NCBI GenBank assembly: GCA_963667375.1
Contig: OY763323.1
Span: 1,054,001 to 1,118,000, forward strand
Source: G963556115 sp963667375
GTDB taxonomy: Bacteria; Planctomycetota; SZUA-567
DNA length: 64,000 nucleotides
Direction of reading: 5' to 3'
The position numbers and the translations under genes were made by a program. Of this stretch, positions 45,632 through 55,179 are shown piece after piece. A model generated the notes under the pieces. The model was not told where the DNA came from. It saw nothing but the letters and a program-made list of their open reading frames with translations, and made no database searches. Numbering within the stretch: the first letter of the stretch is position 1; each line of letters begins with the position of its first letter.

Positions 45632-48600
45632 GTGGTCGTGCAAATGTCATTTATCACAACAAATATTATTAGTAGAAATGCCGGCAGTTGTTTTTTATAT
45701 ATACTGCTGTTTTTGACTATTAACAGTGTTTTGGCAGTTGATGATGCGAATCCTGCTGTTATTGCGGAACATGATAGAAATATTCTGGTTATAGATTCAT
45801 TGAATTATGGTGAAGATGCAGTAGAAGGTAATGTGGGTCAATTACTTGAAGAGCTTAAATTCAATAATAAGGGTTTGAGTTTTTTCGGGTTTCATATCGA
45901 TACGGTTGCAGAAGATAAAGTTGCGGAACAGGTCAAAAGGTTAAAAACTTTTTTACAGCGGTTTTCCAATATATATTTTGATGCGATAATAATAAAAGGT
46001 GATAGCGCGCTGCAGGCGGTCTATAGTCTGCCAGAGCAATATTTTTCCAGTGTACCGCTGGTGTATTACGATGTCAGTGAGGTTAAAAGTGGCGGTTATG
46101 CTAATTCAACCGGAATTATAAATGAAAATCTGATTTTAGAGAATATCGGTTTTATAAAAGATTTTTTTCCGGATATTGAACATATTGCGGTGATTACCGA
46201 TAATTCTTTTCATGGCCGTTTGCAGCATAATAAAATAAAAGAAGTGTTAAACAGTGATATTCGGGCTTCGGCAATTTATGTGAACGGCAGTACACTGGAT
46301 GAACAAGAGATACTGGCGGTTCTTAATACTCTTCCCCCACGCACGGGAATCTTTATGGATTCCTATACTCTGGGTACTACCGGCCGGTATTCGGCAGATT
46401 TTTTACAGACAATTCTAAATAATTCAAAATTTCCGGTATTTTCAGACAAAGAAAAAATAATAAAAGCCGGAGCCTTTGGCGGTGTAGTACAGGATCTGCA
46501 TGAGGTTACGCAGGTAATTGCCAAACTGATAATTCCTGACATCCTCCGTTATCCCGAGCAGGTTCAGAATATGAAGGTTGAACTTTCAAGTAAGAAGTCG
46601 CTGGTAAATTGGCGCACACTTCAGCGTTATGCCGGAAGGTATCAGAGTACGAATAGAAAAATTATATTTTATGGCAAGCCCGATAATATAATAGATCTCA
46701 ACAATATTGCCGGATCAGGACTGGATATTCGCTTCAAGTCTAAGAAACCGCTGATCTGGCAGAATGCGCACGGTAATATTCAGGGTGCTTTTGCAGATAT
46801 CTGGCGCTTGTGGTCGCAGCAGACAGGTATTCGAATAAATTTCAAATCCAGCGGGAAAGGTGTTGTCAATAACTTTAATTCTGATAATGCCATTAAAGTA
46901 GCCGCCGCTGAAAGTATGATTCTACCTGAAAATGGTGATAATGAGAGCGTAATATTTGAGCCTTTGATGCTGACTGCTGCCTCAATTTTTCAGAGAAGCG
47001 AGACCGCTTTGAAAAAAAACTGGAACGGGTATCGAAACAGTCGCGTTGCAATTGAAAGTAATGACTCATTTAAAAAATTTATTACGGCAAAAATCCCAAA
47101 TGTAACTCTGGTGTTATATCCGGATTGTGAATCACTTTTAGAGGATATCGGAACCGGTAAGTTTGATGCTTTCTTTATGGAAGATATTATTGCTGAGACA
47201 TTTTTACAGGAAAAAGGGTATGAGCAGCAAATAGTAAAAAACACATTCTGTACCAGTAGAGTTACAATCGCTCCCGTCCTTCTGGATAAAAGGAAATCAG
47301 TACTGGATTCTGGAGTAATTCAGCGTATCAGGCATGGTTTCACGCAGATTTCATTTGCTGCTGAGTCAGGGATTATCCGCAGTTATAATAAAGTGGAAGC
47401 TATATTATATCCGGTATTTTCGGAAAAAGAACGGCAATGGCTCACTAAAAACCGGATTGTCACTATCGGCTGCGCCGGAGAAACACGTACGCTGCAGAGC
47501 CGGGATGGTGATACGGTAGTTGGTATTATTCCGGATATTTTAAGAATAATTTTCAGCAAGGTGGGGATTGAGTGTAAATTTATTCCCCTGACAGTAAAAA
47601 GTTCTGAATTTGATACTCTTATTGCCGGTAATATTGATATTTTGAGTTATTCTGATAGTCAGGATAACTTTGGAATGCTGTATAGTGCGCCGTATCTTAG
47701 AGAGCCTGTAGCCGTTGTAACCCGCAGTCAGCAGTATATGCTTGGGGATGGGAAGAGCATTATCGCTGTTCCCGGTAATTATTCGCGTTATTATTATTTT
47801 TTAAAAAGAAAATACAAAAATCAGACAATACTGCTGGTGTCCTCTCCTGAGGCTGCAATAAATCTGGTAGCCGGTAAGATTGCAGATATTGCCGTTATCA
47901 GCAGTATTGATGCTCAGAATTATGCGTTTGAAATACATTCCGCCAATATGGAAAAATCTATACTGCATAGTATGCTTATTGATTTCAATCTGACATTCAT
48001 TGATAACCCGCAGAACCGGATACTGTTGGATATTGTGAATAAGGGAATAATCACCCTCTCTGAAAATACAATTAATAATGTTCTTCAGCGGTATAATAAA
48101 CTTCCTGATCATGTTCCTTCACTGTATAGTCTTATTATGCTGATCGGGCCCTGGATTTTAGTTTTTGGTGTGATTTTACTCGCGCTCTGGGGATATATTA
48201 CTAAAAAAGCGTTGAAGCGTCTGCACCGTTCAGAAAGTAATCTGCGGACTGAGAAAGCCTGGCTTGACGCAATGATGCATTCATTGGGTGAAGGTGTTAT
48301 TGCTACTGATGTACAGGGCAGGGTGGTTCAGATTAATTATGTCGCGGAGCGGCTTTTAAATTGTCCAGAAGCCAAGGCGATAGGTCGAAGCACAGGTAAT
48401 TTATATAAGCTGTATAATACTTTTACCAAGAAACTCGAAGTAGATCCGGTGCATAAGGTGTTGGATAAAAAAAATATGGTTGAGTTTCAACATAATATTC
48501 TGCTGATCAATCAGAATAAAACGGAGATACCAATAACCGCGACTTTTGCTCCGATAGTAGATAAGTCTGATAATAATCTTCTCGGTGTGGTATTGGTATT

Positions 48601-51205
48601 TAAGGATATCAGTGCGGAGTATACATATCGCAGGCAGCTCAATCAGGCCAAGACAATACTCAGTAATGCAATAAAACTCGCGGGTGTATCTTATTTTGCC
48701 TATGATCTGGAACTCAATAAGGTACTGATTAATAATGGCAGGCAGGAGACATATCTCTATGTTGATGATTATTTTAATATGCAGTTTTTATTTGATGATA
48801 TTTTTGCTGAGGATTTCAATGAACTGCAGCGTTTGTGGCAACTGCTGCTGGATGGTGAGATAGCGGATTTTCATTTTAATTATCGTTCAAAAGTTGCGGG
48901 TTTGATAAGATATAATAAAATAGATCTGCGTTCGGAAATTGACGCTGCCGGAAAACTGATTAGAGCGTTCGGGGTTAAACTCGATGTTACAGATATCGTT
49001 TCAGCTGAGAATGTATATCGTGAACGCCTTGAGCAGGCTTATGACATGGCGCGTCTGGTTTATTATGAATATAACCCTTTGACCAAGATTATTACCGGAA
49101 ACAGTAAGCTGTTTACATTGTTTATGATTGATGCAGCAGATTCAGAGTCGGTTACTTTGGATGACCTGATGACCTTTGTGCTTGCTGAGGACAGATTGAG
49201 TATGAAAGAGTCCCTAGTTCAGAATAAAGGTAATAAGCAGCGGCGTTTTGAGCATGAATTGCATATTGAACGCAGAAGCTTCCGGAGAATTGTCAAGGTG
49301 TTTTCACATAATAAGTTTTCTGATAACGGAGAGTGGGTATCAAGTACAGGCTGTGTTCTTGATATTACAGAACTCAATTATGTTCAGAAAGAGCTGGAAA
49401 CCAGTGAGGAACAGAAACGTCTGATACTTGGCAGCATCAAGGAAGCCGTGGTTTATCTTAACAGGGATTTAAGTATTCTCTGGGCAAATGAATCAACCTA
49501 TGAAATATTTGGCTGTACTGAGTTGGTGCCGCTTTCCGAGCAGTATAATTATATTGTTTATGGCACCAGTAAGCCGTCAATGCTCAGTAATACTGTGGGA
49601 GTGATGCGGGGTATTTCCGGTGAACTGGTTGAATCATTGAATTATAGTGGTCGTGAACTTCTGGTCTCACTAAATCCGATACATAATGAATCTGGAAATG
49701 TGACTCATATCGTTAAGACTTTTTCTGATATTTCGGAATTCAAGGAAATTCAGGAAAATCTCAAGGAGGCTTATAAGAGGGAAGAGTCGGCCAATCGCGC
49801 AAAGAGTATTTTTCTTTCAACCATGACGCATGAAATCAGGACTCCTTTGAATGCTATTATCGGTTTCAGCGGTCTGCTCCAGTATGAGGAGCTTGACAGC
49901 AAGTCAGCATCATATGCTAATTCTATTCATACGGCAGCGACCGGTTTGCTCAGTCTTATTAATAACGTTCTCGATCTCTCTCGCATCGAAGCGAATAAAC
50001 TCACACTCAGTCTGCAGCCGGTAAATCTTTGCGAACTGCTTGAGGAAATTAATATAATATTTGAAGTGAGAGCACAGACAAAAGGGCTGGAGCTCGAGTT
50101 CAAGCTGCCGCAGAGCATGCCGGTTCTGCTGCTTGACAAGGACCGTTTGCGCCAGGTGCTGATAAATATTATTGGTAATGCGGTGAAGTTTACTAATAAA
50201 GGAAGTGTAAGTGTCAGCAGTGAATTTGTAAAAAATGAGAGCGGGTTATCCGGTGAGTTGATCATTATTGTACATGATACCGGTATCGGAATTCCGGAGG
50301 CTGATCAATCCCGGATGTTTGAGTCTTTTGAACAGCATGAAAACAGCAGCAGCAGGAGATTTGAAGGAACTGGTCTTGGACTCAGTATTTCAAAGCGGCT
50401 GGTTGAGCTTATGCATGGTGAGATTCTGCTGACAAGTGAGGTGGGACAGGGTAGCGAGTTTAAACTGGTCTTCCCGGACATTGGTTATACTGTCGACAAT
50501 ATTATTGTTGAAACAAAGTCCCAAAGACATATCACCTGCTTTGATGAACAGAAAGTGCTGCTGATAAGTGATAATCAGAGTGATGTAAACCTTATTGATA
50601 ATATGCTCGGTAAAATGAATTTGAGGATTGAGACAACCGCGCTGGATACAAGGGCGTGTAAACTGCTGGAGCAGGAGGACTTTGCTCTTGCAATAGTCGG
50701 GATATTCAGCAGTATGCGTCAGGAGGTGGTTCAGCGCCGGGAATTTTTGAAACAGGCGAATGAAATAAAAATTCCTGTGCTGGCCCTGACCGGATATTCT
50801 GATCCTGATGATTATTTTGATACCTCTGAGTATGACCGGGTAATAATAAAACCGATAACCTTTGAGATGTTTTCAGATATAATAGGTTCTTATTTTGAAG
50901 GTACCGGCTGTATTCAGATCTCTGAAAGTTCGCAGACTCAGGATAATAAATTTGATATTACGGAATTAGATTCGGATATAGTCAGGGAAATTCGGCAAAG
51001 ATTTTCAGTTGAATTTGATTCAATGCTGCATGGGGTTGTGCTTTCTGAAGCTGAGAAGACGGCTCGGGAATTTATAGAATTTGCTGAAAATACTGGAGAT
51101 CAGGCCGTAATAAATATTGCAAAAAAGTTTGAGCAATATGTTGCTACTTATAAGCTTCCTGATATTATTTATGTTATCAGGGAGTTTTTATCTTATAAGG
51201 AATAA
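45632..51205 (+). CDS. Very large hybrid sensor histidine kinase with three periplasmic binding-protein-like domains
   Basis: The 1857 residues (GTG 45632; GTG 45638 or ATG 45644 are also possible) begin with a signal peptide (FLYILLFLTINSVLA). An ABC-transporter-substrate-binding-like domain (about 45-345) is followed by two SBP3/BvgS-type domains (about 365-590 and 595-825), then a membrane segment (about 835-857). Four PAS-like modules follow (about 875-1000, 1010-1130, 1135-1255 and 1265-1385). HisKA has H1400 in MTHEIRTPLNAIIGFSG. The ATPase domain has DTGIGIPEADQSRMFESF and GTGLGLSISKRLV. A receiver-like domain (about 1635-1750) has Gly (G1690) where the Asp should be. A helical tail has no obvious Hpt His. 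A REC-HK-REC gene starts five bases after it. Confidence 0.9.
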   Translation: MVVQMSFITTNIISRNAGSCFLYILLFLTINSVLAVDDANPAVIAEHDRNILVIDSLNYGEDAVEGNVGQLLEELKFNNKGLSFFGFHIDTVAEDKVAEQVKRLKTFLQRFSNIYFDAIIIKGDSALQAVYSLPEQYFSSVPLVYYDVSEVKSGGYANSTGIINENLILENIGFIKDFFPDIEHIAVITDNSFHGRLQHNKIKEVLNSDIRASAIYVNGSTLDEQEILAVLNTLPPRTGIFMDSYTLGTTGRYSADFLQTILNNSKFPVFSDKEKIIKAGAFGGVVQDLHEVTQVIAKLIIPDILRYPEQVQNMKVELSSKKSLVNWRTLQRYAGRYQSTNRKIIFYGKPDNIIDLNNIAGSGLDIRFKSKKPLIWQNAHGNIQGAFADIWRLWSQQTGIRINFKSSGKGVVNNFNSDNAIKVAAAESMILPENGDNESVIFEPLMLTAASIFQRSETALKKNWNGYRNSRVAIESNDSFKKFITAKIPNVTLVLYPDCESLLEDIGTGKFDAFFMEDIIAETFLQEKGYEQQIVKNTFCTSRVTIAPVLLDKRKSVLDSGVIQRIRHGFTQISFAAESGIIRSYNKVEAILYPVFSEKERQWLTKNRIVTIGCAGETRTLQSRDGDTVVGIIPDILRIIFSKVGIECKFIPLTVKSSEFDTLIAGNIDILSYSDSQDNFGMLYSAPYLREPVAVVTRSQQYMLGDGKSIIAVPGNYSRYYYFLKRKYKNQTILLVSSPEAAINLVAGKIADIAVISSIDAQNYAFEIHSANMEKSILHSMLIDFNLTFIDNPQNRILLDIVNKGIITLSENTINNVLQRYNKLPDHVPSLYSLIMLIGPWILVFGVILLALWGYITKKALKRLHRSESNLRTEKAWLDAMMHSLGEGVIATDVQGRVVQINYVAERLLNCPEAKAIGRSTGNLYKLYNTFTKKLEVDPVHKVLDKKNMVEFQHNILLINQNKTEIPITATFAPIVDKSDNNLLGVVLVFKDISAEYTYRRQLNQAKTILSNAIKLAGVSYFAYDLELNKVLINNGRQETYLYVDDYFNMQFLFDDIFAEDFNELQRLWQLLLDGEIADFHFNYRSKVAGLIRYNKIDLRSEIDAAGKLIRAFGVKLDVTDIVSAENVYRERLEQAYDMARLVYYEYNPLTKIITGNSKLFTLFMIDAADSESVTLDDLMTFVLAEDRLSMKESLVQNKGNKQRRFEHELHIERRSFRRIVKVFSHNKFSDNGEWVSSTGCVLDITELNYVQKELETSEEQKRLILGSIKEAVVYLNRDLSILWANESTYEIFGCTELVPLSEQYNYIVYGTSKPSMLSNTVGVMRGISGELVESLNYSGRELLVSLNPIHNESGNVTHIVKTFSDISEFKEIQENLKEAYKREESANRAKSIFLSTMTHEIRTPLNAIIGFSGLLQYEELDSKSASYANSIHTAATGLLSLINNVLDLSRIEANKLTLSLQPVNLCELLEEINIIFEVRAQTKGLELEFKLPQSMPVLLLDKDRLRQVLINIIGNAVKFTNKGSVSVSSEFVKNESGLSGELIIIVHDTGIGIPEADQSRMFESFEQHENSSSRRFEGTGLGLSISKRLVELMHGEILLTSEVGQGSEFKLVFPDIGYTVDNIIVETKSQRHITCFDEQKVLLISDNQSDVNLIDNMLGKMNLRIETTALDTRACKLLEQEDFALAIVGIFSSMRQEVVQRREFLKQANEIKIPVLALTGYSDPDDYFDTSEYDRVIIKPITFEMFSDIIGSYFEGTGCIQISESSQTQDNKFDITELDSDIVREIRQRFSVEFDSMLHGVVLSEAEKTAREFIEFAENTGDQAVINIAKKFEQYVATYKLPDIIYVIREFLSYKE

Positions 51206-51209
51206 GCTA

Positions 51210-52775
51210 ATGAAACGTCCGTTGTTCGATATTATCAAAGGTGATAATAAATTTAAAATTCTAATAGTAGACGACAAAACGGATAACATTGAGGTTGCTG
51301 CGTCAGCGCTTGCCCCTGAGGGTTTTACGCTGCTTTTTGCACAATCCGGGTATGATTGTCTGCGGATTGCCGAAAAAGAGCAGCCGGATCTAATTCTTCT
51401 TGATATTATGATGCCTGAGATGGACGGTGTCGAAACTTGTAAAATTCTCAAGGAAAACCCGGCAACTGCGCATATTGCAGTTATATTTCTGACAGCAAAA
51501 ATAGATGATGAAACCTTGAGCAATAGTTTTGCCGCGGGTGGTGATGATTATATTTCCAAACCTTTTTCGACGACATCACTTCTGGCACGGGTATATAATC
51601 AGTTACGGATAATTTATAAACGCGAGGCTTTGATTCAGGCTCAGGAACGACTGGCGAATGCCGAAAAAGATCAGTTATTGGGGTTGCTTGCCGGTGGTAT
51701 AGCGCATGACTTCAATAATCAGCTCAATGGTATAATGGGTTTTTCTGATCTTATAAAGGATCGAACCGCGGATGAAAAGATCATTCGTCTTGCAGACCTG
51801 ATAACGGAGTGCGGGGAAAGATGCGCTACTCTTACCAATAATTTACTGGCGTTTGCCGGGAAGGGAAAGTATCAGATGACCGAGATAAACCTTCCACGTC
51901 TGCTTAAGAATGCTGTTGGTAATGTTCTGGCGAAGTATCCCCAGGTACAGCTTGAAATGAATAATGTTGCAAAATCACCGGTTATTGTAGGTGACAGCAC
52001 TCAGATAAGCAGTGTTTTTGAAGCGGTTATTATCAATGCCTTGGAGGCGATGAGTAAAGATTCTCAGGGTACTCTGCAAATTGAGATTTCGGATTGGGAT
52101 ATGGTTGAGCCGAAGGTGACACATTCTGTAAAGCATCCGGGGGATTCTAATTATCTTGAAATTAAGATAGCAGATACCGGGGTGGGAATTTCTGACGAGG
52201 ATATTGTTCATGTGTTTGAGCCATTCTTTACAACCAAAGATTTAAGTTCAGGCGGTGGTATGAGTCTGGCTGCAGCCAATGGTATTGTCGATAATCATGG
52301 CGGGGTGATTTATATTGAGAGTCTGGCGGGAAAAGGTACGACGGTTTCTATTCTTCTCCCTGTAGATAATAAGATTCAGAATTCTGCCGCTGAAACAGGT
52401 GTTGGCTCTTCGGAGAATAGTTCAGAACAGGATTGTGTGCTGGTAATTGATGATAATAAGATGAGCCGTATACTGCTTGAGGATATTATTACCAATCAGA
52501 CGTATAAAGTTATTACCGCCAGTAGTGGTGCCGAGGGTATAGAGCTTTTTAAAAAGTTTAAAGATAATATTAAAATGGTCTTTCTTGATTATATTATGCC
52601 TCAGATGTCTGGAGAGAAGGTGTTGCGGCGTTTACTGGAATTGGATAGCAAGGTCAAAGTTTATATGATTTCCGGGTATAAGTCTGAGCAGAATGTCAAG
52701 GAGCTGATGGATATGGGGGCGAAGGGATTTATTAAAAAGCCTTTTAAATGCCAGGAGATTCTGGAAATAATCTGA
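51210..52775 (+). CDS. Cytoplasmic REC-histidine kinase-REC hybrid protein
   Basis: The start ATG 51210 follows AAGGA (51197-51201), and the gene starts five bases after the giant kinase. The 521 residues comprise an N-terminal receiver (D65 in LILLDIMMPEMDG, SKPF lysine loop) and HisKA with H166 in GGIAHDFNNQLNG. An ATPase domain (about 265-385) has DTGVGISDED and GGGMSLAAANGI in place of the usual GTGLGL. A second receiver has D460 in MVFLDYIMPQMSG and KKPF. It has no sensor or membrane part, so it likely takes phosphate from the upstream kinase through its first receiver. The closing receiver, or an unlinked regulator, would carry the signal onward. Confidence 0.9.
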   Translation: MKRPLFDIIKGDNKFKILIVDDKTDNIEVAASALAPEGFTLLFAQSGYDCLRIAEKEQPDLILLDIMMPEMDGVETCKILKENPATAHIAVIFLTAKIDDETLSNSFAAGGDDYISKPFSTTSLLARVYNQLRIIYKREALIQAQERLANAEKDQLLGLLAGGIAHDFNNQLNGIMGFSDLIKDRTADEKIIRLADLITECGERCATLTNNLLAFAGKGKYQMTEINLPRLLKNAVGNVLAKYPQVQLEMNNVAKSPVIVGDSTQISSVFEAVIINALEAMSKDSQGTLQIEISDWDMVEPKVTHSVKHPGDSNYLEIKIADTGVGISDEDIVHVFEPFFTTKDLSSGGGMSLAAANGIVDNHGGVIYIESLAGKGTTVSILLPVDNKIQNSAAETGVGSSENSSEQDCVLVIDDNKMSRILLEDIITNQTYKVITASSGAEGIELFKKFKDNIKMVFLDYIMPQMSGEKVLRRLLELDSKVKVYMISGYKSEQNVKELMDMGAKGFIKKPFKCQEILEII

Positions 52776-52963
52776 TAAATAAAGCAGCTTTTGCCGGAAA
52801 AATCATCCGCAATCTGAGGGACTTCTGGCTGAATTTTGATATTTTATAATTAAATCGTTATTTTTTAAGTTACCAGACAGTAATTTCGCTAACGTCAAGA
52901 TCGGGGGATAACAGAACGAAATAAGGGGAAATTGCTATTCTGCGCAGTTGCATGGTACTTGCG

Positions 52964-52995
52964 GCACTCCAGTTGAATCTGGGTGCTTTTTTTTT
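52964..52995 (+). terminator. Terminator after the two-component pair
   Basis: GCACTCCAG (52964-52972) and CTGGGTGC-type arm (52979-52986) form a 9-bp stem with one T-G wobble, a TTGAAT loop and nine T residues. Confidence 0.85.
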
Positions 52996-53065
52996 ATGGC
53001 ATTAAATGGAACGGTACTTGTTATGTCAATGCTGTCATTACTTTTGTCTATACTAGAGGATAACT

Positions 53066-54976
53066 ATGATTACGAGTATTGTTGATGGTGAAGACCGGCA
53101 GACATATTATACCAATTCGTCAAATATCGGTTCTGCGAGCGGTTGTGTGTTTCTTGATGCTTTTACAAAATCTCTTGAAGAGGATAGTGCCGACTCTGTT
53201 ACTGTCGGCAGCGCCAGAAGCGTGATTGCACTCAATGCTTATACCAGTAGCGGTGAAGCTGTAGCTTTTACGATCGACAGCAGTGATTATATAAATGATT
53301 CTGCTGACCCACGGGCGGATAAATATTTTGATGATGCTGAGAATGTACTCAATGCTTTGAAGAGTGAGTATGCCAAGATCAAGGACATGGGTTTTACCGA
53401 TGTTGAAATAACCGATGCTGAGCTGGCAGAGATTTCTCAGGTATTTGCCAGGGTTTCGTCTTTTTCACATTATAATCAGCAGGATTATTACGGGGAGAAT
53501 AATCTGGGGCGCTACGAGCTTTCAAGCGGTATGGTTGTGGATATGGTGCATCAGGAATTTGTGATCTCAAGTGAGTATTCTGAACAGACCGGCGGAGCAA
53601 TCCCGGCTAACTGGACCGATACCAATCCTATCTCCTCTCTTCCTGGTTTTGAAGATTTCAGCAGTGGCGGCTTTGATAAGGTTATTGCTCTGCCGGATGG
53701 TTCTGATGTGGATGATACTGATGACACAACCGGGGATGCTGATGATACTTCCGGTAGTGATGATACTGACGCTACAGATTCAACTGGTAGCGGTGATGAT
53801 GGTGATGGAATTGACTCTAAGTATCATATCGAGGATGATGCGGTTATAAAGGCTTTATTCAAACTTCTGACCGAGAATACCGAGACAGTGGGATATGGTT
53901 CCGCTGCCGAGACTGATTTCAAGGATCTGGTAATTGATTTTAATCAGGAGTTGGGAACTAAGGAGACGGTCGCCGAGGCGAAGGAGTATTTTGATTCGGC
54001 GCTACCGTATATTGCTGAACTGGCCAATCTGTTGGAGGAACCGGAGACCGCTATAAAGATTTTTAAATCGGTCAATGTTATCTTTGATGCGGAATTTACC
54101 AATGATAATTACAGTGTGGTTGATTCGGGTAATGACAGCATCAATACTGAATTATATAATATGCGTGGACAGATAGATTATTATCTCAAAAAGATGGAAG
54201 CGCTGAAGGATGAAATGGATGCCTATAATGAAGAGCATCCACTCGATGCCGGCAGTACGGAATCAGACCCGCTATGGGACGCCAAGATAGAGCGGATGCA
54301 TGGTCTTATTGATGCTTTCTTCGGTGATTACGGTCCGGTTGGGGCTGAGAGTTTTATTGAGAGCAAGCTTGACGAACCGGTTGATGACGGTTCCGATGAT
54401 GGTGGTGAAATTTCCGGACCTGAAGAGGGTCTCGTCGGTGATATTTATGCGATTATAAACAAATATCCTGATGGTATCCCGCTTGATTCTGAGGGTCAGA
54501 AAGGTGTTCTGACAGCAGTAAATGACTTTAGAAATACAGTTTATGAATTAATGAATTCCGGCTATAAAGATTCAGATTTGAAAGATGAATTTGATGTGGC
54601 TCTGCCATATCTCAATAAGGCGTTTACTCTTATCAATGATACCGCGGCGGTTGAAGATTATCTGAATATAGTTTATGAGACGTTCGCCAAAGCTTTTCTC
54701 GAGGATAACGGTAGTATTCCTGAGGACTATGATGAGGACTTCGCTAATGAAATTTCCCAGCAGCGTGGTAAGATGAAACAGGCGATTTCCAGTATGGAGT
54801 ATTATAATTCACGGATTGATGCTGCTATCGCAGCCGGACAGCCAAGTTCGGTGATAGACAGTTATGAGGTGAAGATTGATGAGGCTTTGAATAACTTTAT
54901 TACTGCTACCGGAGTGGAGAGTTATCAGACAGCTTTGAACAGGTATCTGCAGGAGCATAGTGATACCTCAGAATAA
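53066..54976 (+). CDS. Acidic protein with two related helical domains, function unknown
   Basis: I do not recognise a family. The 636-residue product is strongly acidic, without signal peptide or membrane segment. It has an N-terminal region (about 1-211) and an Asp-rich low-complexity linker (about 212-252, runs of DDTDDT and SDDTDAT). Two diverged copies of a helical module lie at about 258-440 and 457-632. The clearest matches are YFDSALPYIAELANLL with EFDVALPYLNKAFTLI, and ELYNMRGQIDYYL with EISQQRGKMKQAI. A second short acidic linker separates the copies. GAGGATAAC precedes the ATG. It lies alone between a terminator and an oxidoreductase gene. Proximity to flagellin is suggestive but not proof of a flagellar role. 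Confidence 0.85.
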   Translation: MITSIVDGEDRQTYYTNSSNIGSASGCVFLDAFTKSLEEDSADSVTVGSARSVIALNAYTSSGEAVAFTIDSSDYINDSADPRADKYFDDAENVLNALKSEYAKIKDMGFTDVEITDAELAEISQVFARVSSFSHYNQQDYYGENNLGRYELSSGMVVDMVHQEFVISSEYSEQTGGAIPANWTDTNPISSLPGFEDFSSGGFDKVIALPDGSDVDDTDDTTGDADDTSGSDDTDATDSTGSGDDGDGIDSKYHIEDDAVIKALFKLLTENTETVGYGSAAETDFKDLVIDFNQELGTKETVAEAKEYFDSALPYIAELANLLEEPETAIKIFKSVNVIFDAEFTNDNYSVVDSGNDSINTELYNMRGQIDYYLKKMEALKDEMDAYNEEHPLDAGSTESDPLWDAKIERMHGLIDAFFGDYGPVGAESFIESKLDEPVDDGSDDGGEISGPEEGLVGDIYAIINKYPDGIPLDSEGQKGVLTAVNDFRNTVYELMNSGYKDSDLKDEFDVALPYLNKAFTLINDTAAVEDYLNIVYETFAKAFLEDNGSIPEDYDEDFANEISQQRGKMKQAISSMEYYNSRIDAAIAAGQPSSVIDSYEVKIDEALNNFITATGVESYQTALNRYLQEHSDTSE

Positions 54977-55039
54977 TCAGATTTTATGCTGTTATAATAA
55001 TATTATAACAGTTATAATGAAATAATATTAATAATATGA

Positions 55040-55070
55040 TTGAACCTCGTAATGGGGTTCAATTGTTTTA
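55040..55070 (+). terminator. Terminator after the acidic-protein gene
   Basis: ATTGAACCTC and GGGGTTCAAT form a 10-bp stem with one wobble and a GTAAT loop at 55040-55064, followed by TGTTTT. Confidence 0.75.
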
Positions 55071-55179
55071 TGTTATAAGTCAGCAGTAAGTGCGTATGGT
55101 TGGAATTGCGGGTATGAATGTCTGGTCTGATATCCCGTTTAGTGCGGTATGTTAGACTGTCTAAAGGAGATATGGAATC

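Noticed and set aside
52776..52995. Possible c-di-GMP (GEMM) riboswitch after the two-component pair
   Set aside because: A GCACTCC stretch and nearby purine-rich bases hinted at it, but the conserved GEMM core and tetraloop receptor are not present. The stem is better explained as a terminator.
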